Source: Streptomyces sp. CCM_MD2014 (GTDB taxonomy: Bacteria > Actinomycetota > Actinomycetes > Streptomycetales > Streptomycetaceae). Taken from it: a stretch of 64,000 bases of DNA. Location of the stretch: the NCBI RefSeq assembly GCF_000772045.1, contig NZ_CP009754.1, positions 124,001 to 188,000 on the forward strand, written 5' to 3'. Shown piece after piece: positions 26,127-34,610 of this stretch (position 1 is the stretch's first letter; the number at the start of each line of letters is the position of its first letter). The notes beneath the pieces were generated by a model, which saw only the letters and a list, made by a program, of their open reading frames with translations, had not been told where the DNA came from and searched no databases. The position numbers and the translations under genes were made by a program.

Positions 26127-27371
26127 ATGCACGTCCTCGTGGTGCACAACCGCTACAACTCGGCCCAGCCGAGCGGCGAGAACAACGTCGTCGACCAGGA
26201 GGTGGCGCTGCTGCGCGGCGCCGGCCACCGGGTCGGGGTGTTCGAGCGGCGCAGCGACGACATCGCCGGCCGGTCCCTGCCCGGCAAGGCCGCGGTGCCG
26301 CTCCTGGTGCCGTGGAATCCGGCGGTCCGCAGGGAGCTGGCCGCCCGGTTGCGTGCCGAGCGGCCGGACGTGGTGCACGTCCACAACGTCTTCCCGCTCC
26401 TGTCGCCCGCGGTGCTGGCGGCCTGCGCCGACGCGGGGGTGCCCGCCGTGGCCACGCTGCACAACTACACCCAGGTCTGCCCGCCCGGCACGCTGCAGCG
26501 CGAGGGCCGGTCGTGCACCGAGTGCGTCGGGGCGGCGACACCGCTGCCGGCCGTACGGCACGGCTGCTACCGCGACTCGCGGCTGGCGACGGTGCCGCTC
26601 GCGGTCAGCCTGTCGGTCAACCGGCGGCGCTGGTGGTCCGGGGTGGAGCGGTTCTTCTGCATCTCGGCGGCGCAGCGGGACGTCCTGGTGGCAGCGGGCA
26701 TGCCGGCCGAACGGCTGGCGGTGAAGCACAACTTCGTGCCCGACCCGGACGCCCGCCGCTCGGGCGCGGGCGAGCACGTGCTGTATCTGGGCCGGCTCGC
26801 GGAGGCCAAGGGCGTACGGCTGCTGATGGCGGCGTGGGACGAGGTGGCCGCGGGCGGCGGGGTCGGGGCGCCGCTCGTCATCGCCGGCACCGGACCGCTG
26901 GAGGGCGAGGTGACCGCGTGGGCGGCGGGCCGGGACGACGTGCGCTACGTCGGCCTGTACGACGCGGAGCAGTGCCGTCGGGCGGTCGCGCGTGCGGTGG
27001 CCGTGGTGGCGCCGTCGACATGGCTGGAGGCGTTCGGGCTGGTGGTCGTGGAGGCGATGGCGGCGGGCGTTCCGACCGTCGCCGCCGGTCACGGCGCCTT
27101 CGTGGAGCTCGTGGAGGACGGGGCGACCGGGTTGCTGCACCGGCCGGGCGACACCGCCTCGCTGGCCGCGTGCCTGCGCCGGATCACGGCCGAGCCGGAC
27201 CGGAACCGGCGGATGGGCCTGGCGGCCCGGCGCCGTTACGAACAGGGTTTCAGCCCGGCCGTCGGGCTGGAGCGCCTGGTGGAGGGGTACCGCGCCGCGA
27301 TCGCGGGGCGGTCAGTACTGGCTCGCGGCGGGGACACCCCCGCGGGCAGGGGGGATGGGGGCAGGAGATGA
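26127..27371 (+). CDS. glycosyltransferase family 4
   Basis: The product is 414 aa with a GT-B fold. The N-terminal half starts MHVLVVHNRYN with the DVVHVHNVFPLLSP segment and four cysteines (CPPGTLQREGRSCTEC plus others) characteristic of one GT4 subgroup. The donor half has VLYLGRLAEAKGV and the EX7E-type motif STWLEAFGLVVVEAMAAGVP. It should transfer a hexose to the lipid-linked repeat. It begins 2 bp after the polymerase stop, with CGGAGGTGTCC upstream. Donor and linkage are unknown. Confidence 0.87.
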   Translation: MHVLVVHNRYNSAQPSGENNVVDQEVALLRGAGHRVGVFERRSDDIAGRSLPGKAAVPLLVPWNPAVRRELAARLRAERPDVVHVHNVFPLLSPAVLAACADAGVPAVATLHNYTQVCPPGTLQREGRSCTECVGAATPLPAVRHGCYRDSRLATVPLAVSLSVNRRRWWSGVERFFCISAAQRDVLVAAGMPAERLAVKHNFVPDPDARRSGAGEHVLYLGRLAEAKGVRLLMAAWDEVAAGGGVGAPLVIAGTGPLEGEVTAWAAGRDDVRYVGLYDAEQCRRAVARAVAVVAPSTWLEAFGLVVVEAMAAGVPTVAAGHGAFVELVEDGATGLLHRPGDTASLAACLRRITAEPDRNRRMGLAARRRYEQGFSPAVGLERLVEGYRAAIAGRSVLARGGDTPAGRGDGGRR

Positions 27372-28618
27372 CACGATGCCGACTCTGCGGCTCGGCGGCG
27401 ATGGAGAGCGTCGTCGATCTGGGAGCGACGCCGCCGTGCGAGAGTTTTCTCGCCGCGGACCAACTGGACCGGCCGGAGCCGGCGTACCCGCTGCACCTGC
27501 GGGTGTGCACCGACTGCTGGCTCGCGCAGATCCCCGCGCTGATCACACCGGAGGAGACGTTCACGCAGTACGCGTACTTCTCCTCCTACTCGACCTCCTG
27601 GGTGGAGCACGCGCGGACGTTCGTCACCGGTGCCGTGGAGCGGCTGGGCCTCGGCCCGGACTCCTTCGTGGTGGAGGTCGCGAGCAACGACGGGTACCTG
27701 CTGAGGCACATGGTGGACCGCGGGATCCGCTGCCTGGGCGTCGAGCCGTCGGTGAACGTCGGGGCGGCGGCGCGGGAGGCGGGCGTGCCCACGCTCACGG
27801 AGTTCCTGAGTCCGGACACCGGCGCGGGGGTGCGCGCCGAGCACGGTCCGGCGGACCTGGTCGTGGCCAACAACGTGTACGCGCACATCCCGGACGTCAT
27901 CGGCTTCACCAAGGGGCTGCGTGCCCTGGTCGCCGACGACGGCTGGGTCTCCGTCGAGGTGCAGCACCTGCTGACGCTGATCGAGGAGAACCAGTACGAC
28001 ACGATCTACCACGAGCACTTCCAGTACTACACGGTCGCCTCCGCGATCCGGGCTCTGGCGAGCGGCGGACTCACGCTGGTGGACGTCGAGTTGCTGCCGA
28101 CGCACGGCGGTTCCATCCGGCTGTGGGCCCGGCCGGCCGAGGCTGCCGGTGAGCCGAGCGGGCGGGTGGCCGAGGTGCTCGACCGGGAGAAGGCGGCCGG
28201 ACTGCGGGAGCTGTCCGGGTACACCGAGTTCTCCGCCCGGGTGGCCAAGGTGCGCCGGGACCTGCTGCGGTTCCTGATAGAGGCGGCCGAGCGGGGCGAG
28301 ACGGTGGTGGGCTACGGCGCCCCGGGCAAGGGCAACACCCTGCTCAACCACTGCGGAATCCGGCCCGACCTGCTCGCCTACACGGTCGACCGCAACCCGT
28401 ACAAGCACGGCAGGTTCACCCCGGGCACCCGCATCCCGATCCTGCCGCCCGACCGGATCGCCGCCGACCGTCCGGACTACGTCCTGGTCCTGCCGTGGAA
28501 CCTGCGGGCCGAGCTGGTCGAGCAGCTCTCCTTCGTGCACGAGTGGGGCGGCCGGCTGGTCTTCCCCATCCCGGAACTGAGCGTCGTCGAGGCAGCGTCC
28601 CGAGAGGTCACAGCATGA
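27368..28618 (+). CDS. SAM-dependent sugar C-methyltransferase (zinc-finger type)
   Basis: The product is 416 aa and has the three-part layout of TylC3-like C-methyltransferases: an N-terminal zinc site (CRLCGS near residue 4 and CTDCWLAQ), a central SAM fold (VVEVASNDGYLLRHM, then CLGVEPS), and a C-terminal methyltransferase-associated Rossmann-like domain (GYGAPGKGNTLLNHCGI). Known members add a methyl branch to keto-deoxy nucleotide sugars. It opens the special-sugar module and overlaps the upstream stop (ATGA), as does the next gene. The ribosome site GCAGGAG precedes it. Confidence 0.9.
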   Translation: MTRCRLCGSAAMESVVDLGATPPCESFLAADQLDRPEPAYPLHLRVCTDCWLAQIPALITPEETFTQYAYFSSYSTSWVEHARTFVTGAVERLGLGPDSFVVEVASNDGYLLRHMVDRGIRCLGVEPSVNVGAAAREAGVPTLTEFLSPDTGAGVRAEHGPADLVVANNVYAHIPDVIGFTKGLRALVADDGWVSVEVQHLLTLIEENQYDTIYHEHFQYYTVASAIRALASGGLTLVDVELLPTHGGSIRLWARPAEAAGEPSGRVAEVLDREKAAGLRELSGYTEFSARVAKVRRDLLRFLIEAAERGETVVGYGAPGKGNTLLNHCGIRPDLLAYTVDRNPYKHGRFTPGTRIPILPPDRIAADRPDYVLVLPWNLRAELVEQLSFVHEWGGRLVFPIPELSVVEAASREVTA

Positions 28619-29424
28619 AGGTCGTACTGTTCTGCGGCGGTTACGGGATGCGGATGCGCGAGGGCGCGTCCGACGACGTGCCCAAGCCGATGGCGATGGT
28701 CGGTCCGCGGCCGCTGATCTGGCACGTGATGCGCTACTACGCGCACTTCGGGCACAAGGAGTTCATCCTGTGCCTCGGCTACGGGGCCCACCACATCAAG
28801 GACTTCTTCCTCAACTACGAGGAGACGACGTCCAACGACTTCGTGCTGCGGGGCGGGCGGACGGAGCTGCTGTCCACGGACATAGCCGACTGGACGATCA
28901 CGTTCGCGCAGACCGGCATCGAGTCGCCGATCGGGGAGCGGCTGCGCCGGGTGCGGCACCACCTGGACGGCGACGAGATGTTCCTCGCCAACTACGCCGA
29001 CGTGCTCACCGACGCACCGCTGCCCGAGATGATCGACTCCTTCGCCCGGCGGGACGCCGGTGCCTCGATGATGGTGGTGCCGCCGCAGTCCTCCTTCCAC
29101 TGCGTGGACCTCGGCGAGGACGGTCTGGTGGGCGGCATCACGGCGGTGAGCGACCTGCCGCTGTGGGAGAACGGGGGCTACTTCGTGCTCCGCCAGGAGG
29201 TCTTCGACCACATACCGGAGAACGGGGACCTGGTCGCCGACGGCTGCACCCAGCTGGCCAAGCGGGGCCGGCTGGTGGCGCACCAGCACCGCGGCTTCTG
29301 GAAGCCGACCGACACCGTGAAGGAGCGGGCCGCGCTGGACGCCGCCTACGCCCGGGGTGAGCGTCCGTGGGCCGTGTGGGAGCGGGACGGCGCCGCGGCG
29401 CGTGCCGGGGTGAGGTCCGCGTGA
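28615..29424 (+). CDS. sugar-1-phosphate nucleotidyltransferase (RfbF-like)
   Basis: The product is 269 aa and is close to glucose-1-phosphate cytidylyltransferase. It has the N-terminal signature CGGYGMRMRE with VPKPMAMVG (Lys23), then FILCLGYGAHHIKDFF and WENGGYFVLRQEVFDHI as in RfbF. The role is to activate a sugar-1-phosphate with CTP (or another NTP), giving the nucleotide sugar for the neighbouring methyltransferase and epimerase. There is a 4-bp overlap with both adjacent genes. The nucleotide specificity is inferred from overall similarity only. Confidence 0.88.
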   Translation: MKVVLFCGGYGMRMREGASDDVPKPMAMVGPRPLIWHVMRYYAHFGHKEFILCLGYGAHHIKDFFLNYEETTSNDFVLRGGRTELLSTDIADWTITFAQTGIESPIGERLRRVRHHLDGDEMFLANYADVLTDAPLPEMIDSFARRDAGASMMVVPPQSSFHCVDLGEDGLVGGITAVSDLPLWENGGYFVLRQEVFDHIPENGDLVADGCTQLAKRGRLVAHQHRGFWKPTDTVKERAALDAAYARGERPWAVWERDGAAARAGVRSA

Positions 29425-30068
29425 TCGGGCTCGGTGCCGGGCGCCCGGACCAGGTCGTCGCGGTGGGCGCGCACTGCGACGACATCGCCATCGGCGCGGG
29501 CGGCACCCTGCTGACGCTGTGCATGGCCCGTCCGGGGGTGCGCGTCGACGCACTGGTGCTCTCCGGCGGCGGCGGCGAACGGGAGCAGGAGGAGCGGGCC
29601 GCGCTCGCCGCCTTCTGTCCGGGCGCCGACCTGCGGCTGACCGTGCTCAAGCTGCCGGACGGCCGCATGCCGGCGCACTGGGAGGAGGCCAAGGCGGCGG
29701 TCGAGGAGCTGCGCGAGCGGACGGAGCCCGACCTGGTGCTGGCCCCGCGCACCGAAGACGCGCACCAGGACCACCGCGGCCTGGCGAAACTGATGACGAC
29801 CGCGTTCCGCGACCATCTCGTGCTCCGCTACGAGATCGTCAAGTGGGACGGCGATCTGGGCCGCCCGACGGCGTACCAGCCGCTGTCGGAGGACGTCGCC
29901 GAACGGAAGGTACGGCTGCTGCAGGAGCACTATCCCTCGCAGCGGCACCGGCCCTGGTACGACCGGGAGGCCTTCCTCGGGCTCGCCCGGATCCGCGGCA
30001 TCGAATGCCACGCCCGCTACGCCGAGGCGTTCGACGTCGCCAAACTCACTCTCAACCTGGGGGGTTGA
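29421..30068 (+). CDS. PIG-L/LmbE-family deacetylase
   Basis: The product is 215 aa. The zinc site is visible: AHCDD at 17-21 (usually AHPDD) and H115-Q-D-H118. The family removes N-acetyl groups from sugars or activated intermediates in the cytoplasm (MshB, PIG-L, BshB). In this module it would free an amino group on the special sugar. GTG at 29421 overlaps the previous stop. The Cys in place of Pro in the first motif is a conservative variant not expected to break metal binding. Confidence 0.88.
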   Translation: MIGLGAGRPDQVVAVGAHCDDIAIGAGGTLLTLCMARPGVRVDALVLSGGGGEREQEERAALAAFCPGADLRLTVLKLPDGRMPAHWEEAKAAVEELRERTEPDLVLAPRTEDAHQDHRGLAKLMTTAFRDHLVLRYEIVKWDGDLGRPTAYQPLSEDVAERKVRLLQEHYPSQRHRPWYDREAFLGLARIRGIECHARYAEAFDVAKLTLNLGG

Positions 30069-30074
30069 ACCACC

Positions 30075-31100
30075 TTGCGCGTACTGCTCACCGGACACCA
30101 GGGCTACCTGGGCACCGTGATGGCCCCGGTCCTCACGGCCGCCGGACACGAGGTCGTCGGCCTCGACGCCGGCCTGTTCGCCGACTGCGTCCTGGGCCCG
30201 GTTCCCGACGACCCGCCCGGCCGCCGGGTGGACCTGAGGGACGTCACCGCCGAGCACGTGGCCGGGGTGGACGCGGTGATCCACCTGGCCGCGCTCTCCA
30301 ACGACCCGCTGGGCTCGCTGGCGCCCGAGCTCACCTACGACATCAACCACCACGCGTCCGTGCGACTGGCCCGGCTCGCCCGGGACGCCGGGGTGCAGCG
30401 CTTCCTGTACGCGTCGACGTGCTCCGTCTACGGCGCCGCGGGCGGCGGCGAGCTGGTGACCGAGGACGCGCCGCTGCGGCCGGTGACGCCGTACGCGGAG
30501 TCCAAGGTGCGGGTGGAGGACGACCTGCACGCGCTCTCCGACGGCGACTTCAGCCCGGTGTACATGCGCAACGCCACGGCCTTCGGCTTCTCGCCCCGGC
30601 TGCGCGCGGACATCGTGCTGAACAACCTGGTGGGACACGCCCTGTTGTCCGGCGAGGTGCTGGTGCTCTCCGACGGCACCCCCTGGCGCCCGCTCGTGCA
30701 CGCCGCCGACATCGCCCGGGCCTTCACGGCCGCCCTGGAGGCACCGCGCGAGGCGGTGCACGACCGGGCGTTCAACATCGGCAGCGAGGTCAACAACGTG
30801 ACGGTCGCCGAGATCGCCGAGGAGGTGGCCGCGGCGGTGTCCGGTTCGAAGGTGGTGATCACCGGGGAGACGGGTGCCGATCCGCGCTCGTACCGGGTGG
30901 ACTTCTCCCGGTTCCGGACGGCGATCCCCGGCTTCGACTGCGAGTGGACGGTGAAGCAGGGCGCGCTCGAACTCGCCGACGCCTACCGGGCGCACGGGCT
31001 GACCCGGGAGGACTTCGAGCGGCGCTTCACCCGCCTGGCCGTGCTGCGCGAGGCCTCCGAGTCCGGCGTCGTCGACGACACCCTGCGGTGGCGCCGATGA
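30075..31100 (+). CDS. NAD-dependent nucleotide-sugar epimerase/dehydratase (extended SDR)
   Basis: The product is 341 aa. The NAD fingerprint is GHQGYLG (residues 7-13), the substrate loop is YASTCSVYG, and the catalytic pair is Tyr140 and Lys144 in PYAESK. Acts on a nucleotide sugar as 4-epimerase, 4,6-dehydratase or 4-reductase; the sequence does not decide. Start TTG at 30075 follows GGGGGG of the upstream gene end. It lies between the deacetylase and the DUF4910 gene in one continuous transcript, with a 4-bp overlap downstream. Confidence 0.87.
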   Translation: MRVLLTGHQGYLGTVMAPVLTAAGHEVVGLDAGLFADCVLGPVPDDPPGRRVDLRDVTAEHVAGVDAVIHLAALSNDPLGSLAPELTYDINHHASVRLARLARDAGVQRFLYASTCSVYGAAGGGELVTEDAPLRPVTPYAESKVRVEDDLHALSDGDFSPVYMRNATAFGFSPRLRADIVLNNLVGHALLSGEVLVLSDGTPWRPLVHAADIARAFTAALEAPREAVHDRAFNIGSEVNNVTVAEIAEEVAAAVSGSKVVITGETGADPRSYRVDFSRFRTAIPGFDCEWTVKQGALELADAYRAHGLTREDFERRFTRLAVLREASESGVVDDTLRWRR

Positions 31101-32371
31101 CCCAGTCCGGAGAGGAGATGTACGCGCTGGTGGAGCGGATGTACCCGCTGTGCCGGAGCATCACGGGCGACGGTGTGCGCGCGACCCTGCGGATCGTCGA
31201 CGAGTACATCCCTCTGCACGTGCACGAGGTACCGACCGGGACCCAGGTGCTCGACTGGACGGTGCCGCAGGAGTGGAACATCCGGGACGCGTACGTCGCC
31301 GACGGCACGGGCCGCCGGGTCGTCGACTTCGCGGCGTCCAGCCTGCACGTGCTCGGCTACAGCGTGCCGGTGTCGGCGACCATGCCGCTGGCCGAGCTGC
31401 GTGAGCACCTGCACACCCTGCCGGACCGGCCGGCCTGGGTGCCGTACCGCACGAGCTACTACCGGCCGGAGTGGGGCTTCTGCCTGGCCCAGGAGACACT
31501 GGACGCGCTGCCGGAGGGGGACTACGAGGTCCGCATCGACTCCACGCTGGCGGACGGCCACCTCACCTACGCCGAGCACGTGGTCCCCGGCCTCGTGCCC
31601 GACGAGGTGATCGTCTCCTGCCACGTCTGCCACCCGTCGCTGGCCAACGACAACCTGGCCGGCGTCGCGGTGGCCGTGTTCCTGGCCCGGGAGCTGGCCG
31701 AGCGGCAGCCGTACTACACGTACCGGTTCATCTTCGCGCCCGGCACCATCGGGGCGATCACCTGGCTGGCCCGCAACCGGGACCGGGTGGAGCGGGTCAA
31801 GCACGGCCTGGTGCTGGCCTGCGCGGGGGACTCGGGGCAGCTGACGTACAAGCAGAGCAGGCGCGGCGACGCCGAGATCGACCGTGTCCTGCGGCACGTA
31901 CTGACCGCTTCCGAACGCCCGCACCGGATCGCCGAGTTCACGCCGTACGGCTACGACGAGCGGCAGTACTGCTCGCCCGGGTTCGACCTCGGTGTGGGCT
32001 CGCTCACCCGGACCCCGTACGCGGGCTACCCCGAGTACCACACGTCGGCCGACAACCTGGACTTCGTCTCCCCGGCGGCGATGGCGGACACCCTCGCCGT
32101 CTGCCGCGAGGCGTTCGGGCTCCTCGACCGCAACCGGCGGTACGTCAACCTCAGTCCCTACGGAGAGCCGCAGTTGGGGCGGCGCGGGCTGTACGACTCG
32201 CTGGGCGGCCGCAGCGACGCGAAAGAGGCGCAGATGGCGATGCTGTGGGTGCTCAACCTCTCCGACGGCGAGCACAGTCTGCTGGACGTCGCCGAGCGCT
32301 CCGGACTGCCGTTCGACACCGTCGCCGTCGCGGCCGAGGCCCTGCACGGCGCCGGGCTGATCAAGGCATGA
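31097..32371 (+). CDS. DUF4910 aminopeptidase-like protein
   Basis: The product is 424 aa. It has the DUF2172/DUF4910 layout: an N-terminal domain (MYPLCRSITGDGVRATLRII-type opening), an M28-like metallopeptidase fold with SCHVCHPSLANDNLAG as metal motif (H-x-CHPS...ND), DERQYCSPGF and PEYHTSADNLDFV, and a winged-helix-like C-terminus. Such proteins recur in surface-glycan clusters next to deacetylases and aminotransferases, but their reaction is not established. Apparent zinc ligands are all present, so it is probably active, possibly releasing an acyl or aminoacyl group from a sugar amine. Confidence 0.85.
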   Translation: MTQSGEEMYALVERMYPLCRSITGDGVRATLRIVDEYIPLHVHEVPTGTQVLDWTVPQEWNIRDAYVADGTGRRVVDFAASSLHVLGYSVPVSATMPLAELREHLHTLPDRPAWVPYRTSYYRPEWGFCLAQETLDALPEGDYEVRIDSTLADGHLTYAEHVVPGLVPDEVIVSCHVCHPSLANDNLAGVAVAVFLARELAERQPYYTYRFIFAPGTIGAITWLARNRDRVERVKHGLVLACAGDSGQLTYKQSRRGDAEIDRVLRHVLTASERPHRIAEFTPYGYDERQYCSPGFDLGVGSLTRTPYAGYPEYHTSADNLDFVSPAAMADTLAVCREAFGLLDRNRRYVNLSPYGEPQLGRRGLYDSLGGRSDAKEAQMAMLWVLNLSDGEHSLLDVAERSGLPFDTVAVAAEALHGAGLIKA

Positions 32372-33666
32372 CGCCGATGACCGTCGAGGGGGAGAAGTCC
32401 ACGGCACCGGCGGGGCCCGCTCGGCGGGGTGTCCTCGGCCGGCTGTCGTGGGGGCTGGCCGACCAGGCGGCCTCCAGCCTGTCCAACTTCGTGGTGGGCA
32501 TCTACGTGGCGCGCTCGCTGGGGCTGACCGCCTTCGGCGTGTTCAGCCTGGCCTGGGTGACGTACGGCGTGGTGCTCAACGTCTCGCGCGGGCTGGCCAC
32601 CGACCCTCTCGTGGTCCGCTTCAGCGGCGTGTCGGACGCGTCCTGGCGCGGGGCGGTGGCCCGGTCCTCGGGCACCGCGCTCCTCGTCGGCACCGGCATC
32701 GGCACGGTGTCGCTGGTCGCCGGGCTGTGCATCGGCGGCCAGGTGGGTGCCGCGTTCGCCGCCCTCGGCGTGGTACTGCCGGGACTGCTGCTCCAGGACG
32801 CCTGGCGGTACTCGTTCTTCGCCGCCGGAGTCGGCCGCAAGGCCTTCGTCAACGACGTCGTGTGGGCCGTCGCACTCGTCCCGGCGATGGTGGTGGCGGC
32901 CCACGTGGGCAGCGTGACGGCCTTCCTCCTCGCCTGGGGCGGCTCCGCCGCGGCGGCCGCCGGGTACGGCTGCCTGCAGTCCGGCATCCGGCCCCGGCCG
33001 GCCGGCGCCCGCGCGTGGCATCGCGACCACCGGGACCTCGGCTACCGGTACCTGGTCGAGAACGTCGGCGTCAGCGGTGCGGGGCAGATCCGGGCGTACG
33101 GCCTCGGGGCGATCGTCGGCGTCGGCGCGGTGGGCGTGATCCGGGGCGCGGAGCTCCTGCTCGGCCCGTTCCTCGCGGTGCTGATGGGTCTGTCGCTGGT
33201 CACCGTGGCGGAGTCGGCGCGGGTGCTGCGGCAGGCGCCGGAGCGGCTCGGGAGGTTCTGCTTCCTGCTCGGCGCGGGGCAGACCGTCGCCGCCGTGCTG
33301 TGGGGTGCGGCGCTGCTGCTGGTGCCGGACCGGCTCGGCGAGCTCGTGCTCGGTGACGTCTGGAGCGGTGCCTCGGAGCTCATCGTGCCGGTCACGCTCA
33401 GCGTCGCGGGCGCCGGACTCGGCACCGGCGCGGCGGCCGGGCTGCGGGCACTCGCCGCGGCCCGGCGCAGTCTGCGCTGTCAGTTGTTCGCCTCCGCCTG
33501 CTACGTCGCCGGCGGGCTCGGCGGTGCGGTCGCGGGCGGCACGGTCGGCTCGGCCTGGGGCGCCGCCGCGGCGTCCGTCTGCGGTTCCGTCGTGTGGTGG
33601 CTGCAACTGCGGGCCGCCCTGCGCGAGCGCGACCACCAATCCCTTTCCGAAGTGAGGACCACATGA
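32368..33666 (+). CDS. Wzx-like polysaccharide flippase
   Basis: The product is 432 aa with about twelve hydrophobic helices of the polysaccharide_synt/MATE-like (MOP) superfamily: LADQAASSLSNFVVGIYVARSLG opens the transporter core with an Asn-rich first helix. It should flip the undecaprenyl-linked repeat to the outer face for the Wzy-like polymerase. ATG at 32368 overlaps the upstream stop; an alternative ATG lies at 32377. Basic loops face the cytoplasm (RERDHQ at the end). Confidence 0.85.
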   Translation: MTPMTVEGEKSTAPAGPARRGVLGRLSWGLADQAASSLSNFVVGIYVARSLGLTAFGVFSLAWVTYGVVLNVSRGLATDPLVVRFSGVSDASWRGAVARSSGTALLVGTGIGTVSLVAGLCIGGQVGAAFAALGVVLPGLLLQDAWRYSFFAAGVGRKAFVNDVVWAVALVPAMVVAAHVGSVTAFLLAWGGSAAAAAGYGCLQSGIRPRPAGARAWHRDHRDLGYRYLVENVGVSGAGQIRAYGLGAIVGVGAVGVIRGAELLLGPFLAVLMGLSLVTVAESARVLRQAPERLGRFCFLLGAGQTVAAVLWGAALLLVPDRLGELVLGDVWSGASELIVPVTLSVAGAGLGTGAAAGLRALAAARRSLRCQLFASACYVAGGLGGAVAGGTVGSAWGAAAASVCGSVVWWLQLRAALRERDHQSLSEVRTT

Positions 33667-34610
33667 CCCCCCACCCCCGGCTGAGCATCGGCCTTCCCGT
33701 CTACAACGGCGAGGAGTATCTGGCCGAGTCGCTGGACGCCCTCCTCGGGCAGACCTACGAGGACTTCGAACTGGTGATCACCGACAACGCGTCGACCGAC
33801 GGCACCCAGGACATCTGCCGCCGGTACGCCGCGCGGGACTCCCGCATCCGGTACATCCGGCTGCCCCGGAACATCGGTGCCGCCCCGAACCACAACTACG
33901 TGTTCACCCAGTGCCGCGGCGAGCTGTTCAAGTGGGCCTCGCACGACGACCTGTACGCCCGTGACCTGCTGCGCCGTTGCGTGGAGGCGCTGGACGAGCG
34001 GCCGGAGGTGGTCCTGGCGCACAGCGGGCAGGCGGTCATCGACGGCGACGGCAAGGTGAAGGTCCCCTACGAGTACGGGCTCGCCACCGACTCGCCGCGT
34101 GCTCCGGAGCGCTTCCGCAGCCTGCTGTTCGAGCCCGGGGGCGACGACTTCTACGGCGTGATGCGGGCCGACGTGCTGCGCCGGGTGAAGCCGCACGACA
34201 GCTACCACCACGCGGACCGCACGTTCGTCGCCGAGATCACCCTGCACGGCCCCTTCCACCAGGTGCCGGAGCTGCTGTACTTCCGCCGCGACCACCCCAC
34301 CCGTGCCGAGCGGGCGAACCCGTCCAAGCGCTCCCGGTGCGTCAACCTGGACCCGCGCCGGGCGGGCCCGCTGCACCCGACGCCGCGTCTGCTCGCCGAG
34401 TACGTCTGGGGCTTCGTCTCGGCGATCGGGCGGGCGCCGTTGTCGTCGGCCGACCGGCGCGCGTGCCACCGCCATCTGGCCGCGTGGATGACCAGCCGGG
34501 TGCGGCCGGGCGCCGGCGAGCGGGTCGAGGACCGCGCCCCCGTCGGCCCCGGCCGGCTCACCGTCTCCGTCGACTCCCTCGTCGCCGGCCGCGAGGGGAG
34601 GCAGGGATGA
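33663..34610 (+). CDS. glycosyltransferase family 2
   Basis: The product is 315 aa with a GT-A fold starting LSIGLPVYNGEEYLAESL. The nucleotide-binding region has VITDNASTDGTQDI and IRLPRNIGAAPNHNYVF, and the metal-binding DxD equivalent is ASHDDLYA. It adds one sugar to the repeat on the cytoplasmic side. It overlaps the flippase stop codon and the following pyruvyltransferase start. The C-terminal ~60 residues are Arg/Gly-rich and probably disordered. It is the only GT2 inside the operon. Confidence 0.88.
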   Translation: MTPHPRLSIGLPVYNGEEYLAESLDALLGQTYEDFELVITDNASTDGTQDICRRYAARDSRIRYIRLPRNIGAAPNHNYVFTQCRGELFKWASHDDLYARDLLRRCVEALDERPEVVLAHSGQAVIDGDGKVKVPYEYGLATDSPRAPERFRSLLFEPGGDDFYGVMRADVLRRVKPHDSYHHADRTFVAEITLHGPFHQVPELLYFRRDHPTRAERANPSKRSRCVNLDPRRAGPLHPTPRLLAEYVWGFVSAIGRAPLSSADRRACHRHLAAWMTSRVRPGAGERVEDRAPVGPGRLTVSVDSLVAGREGRQG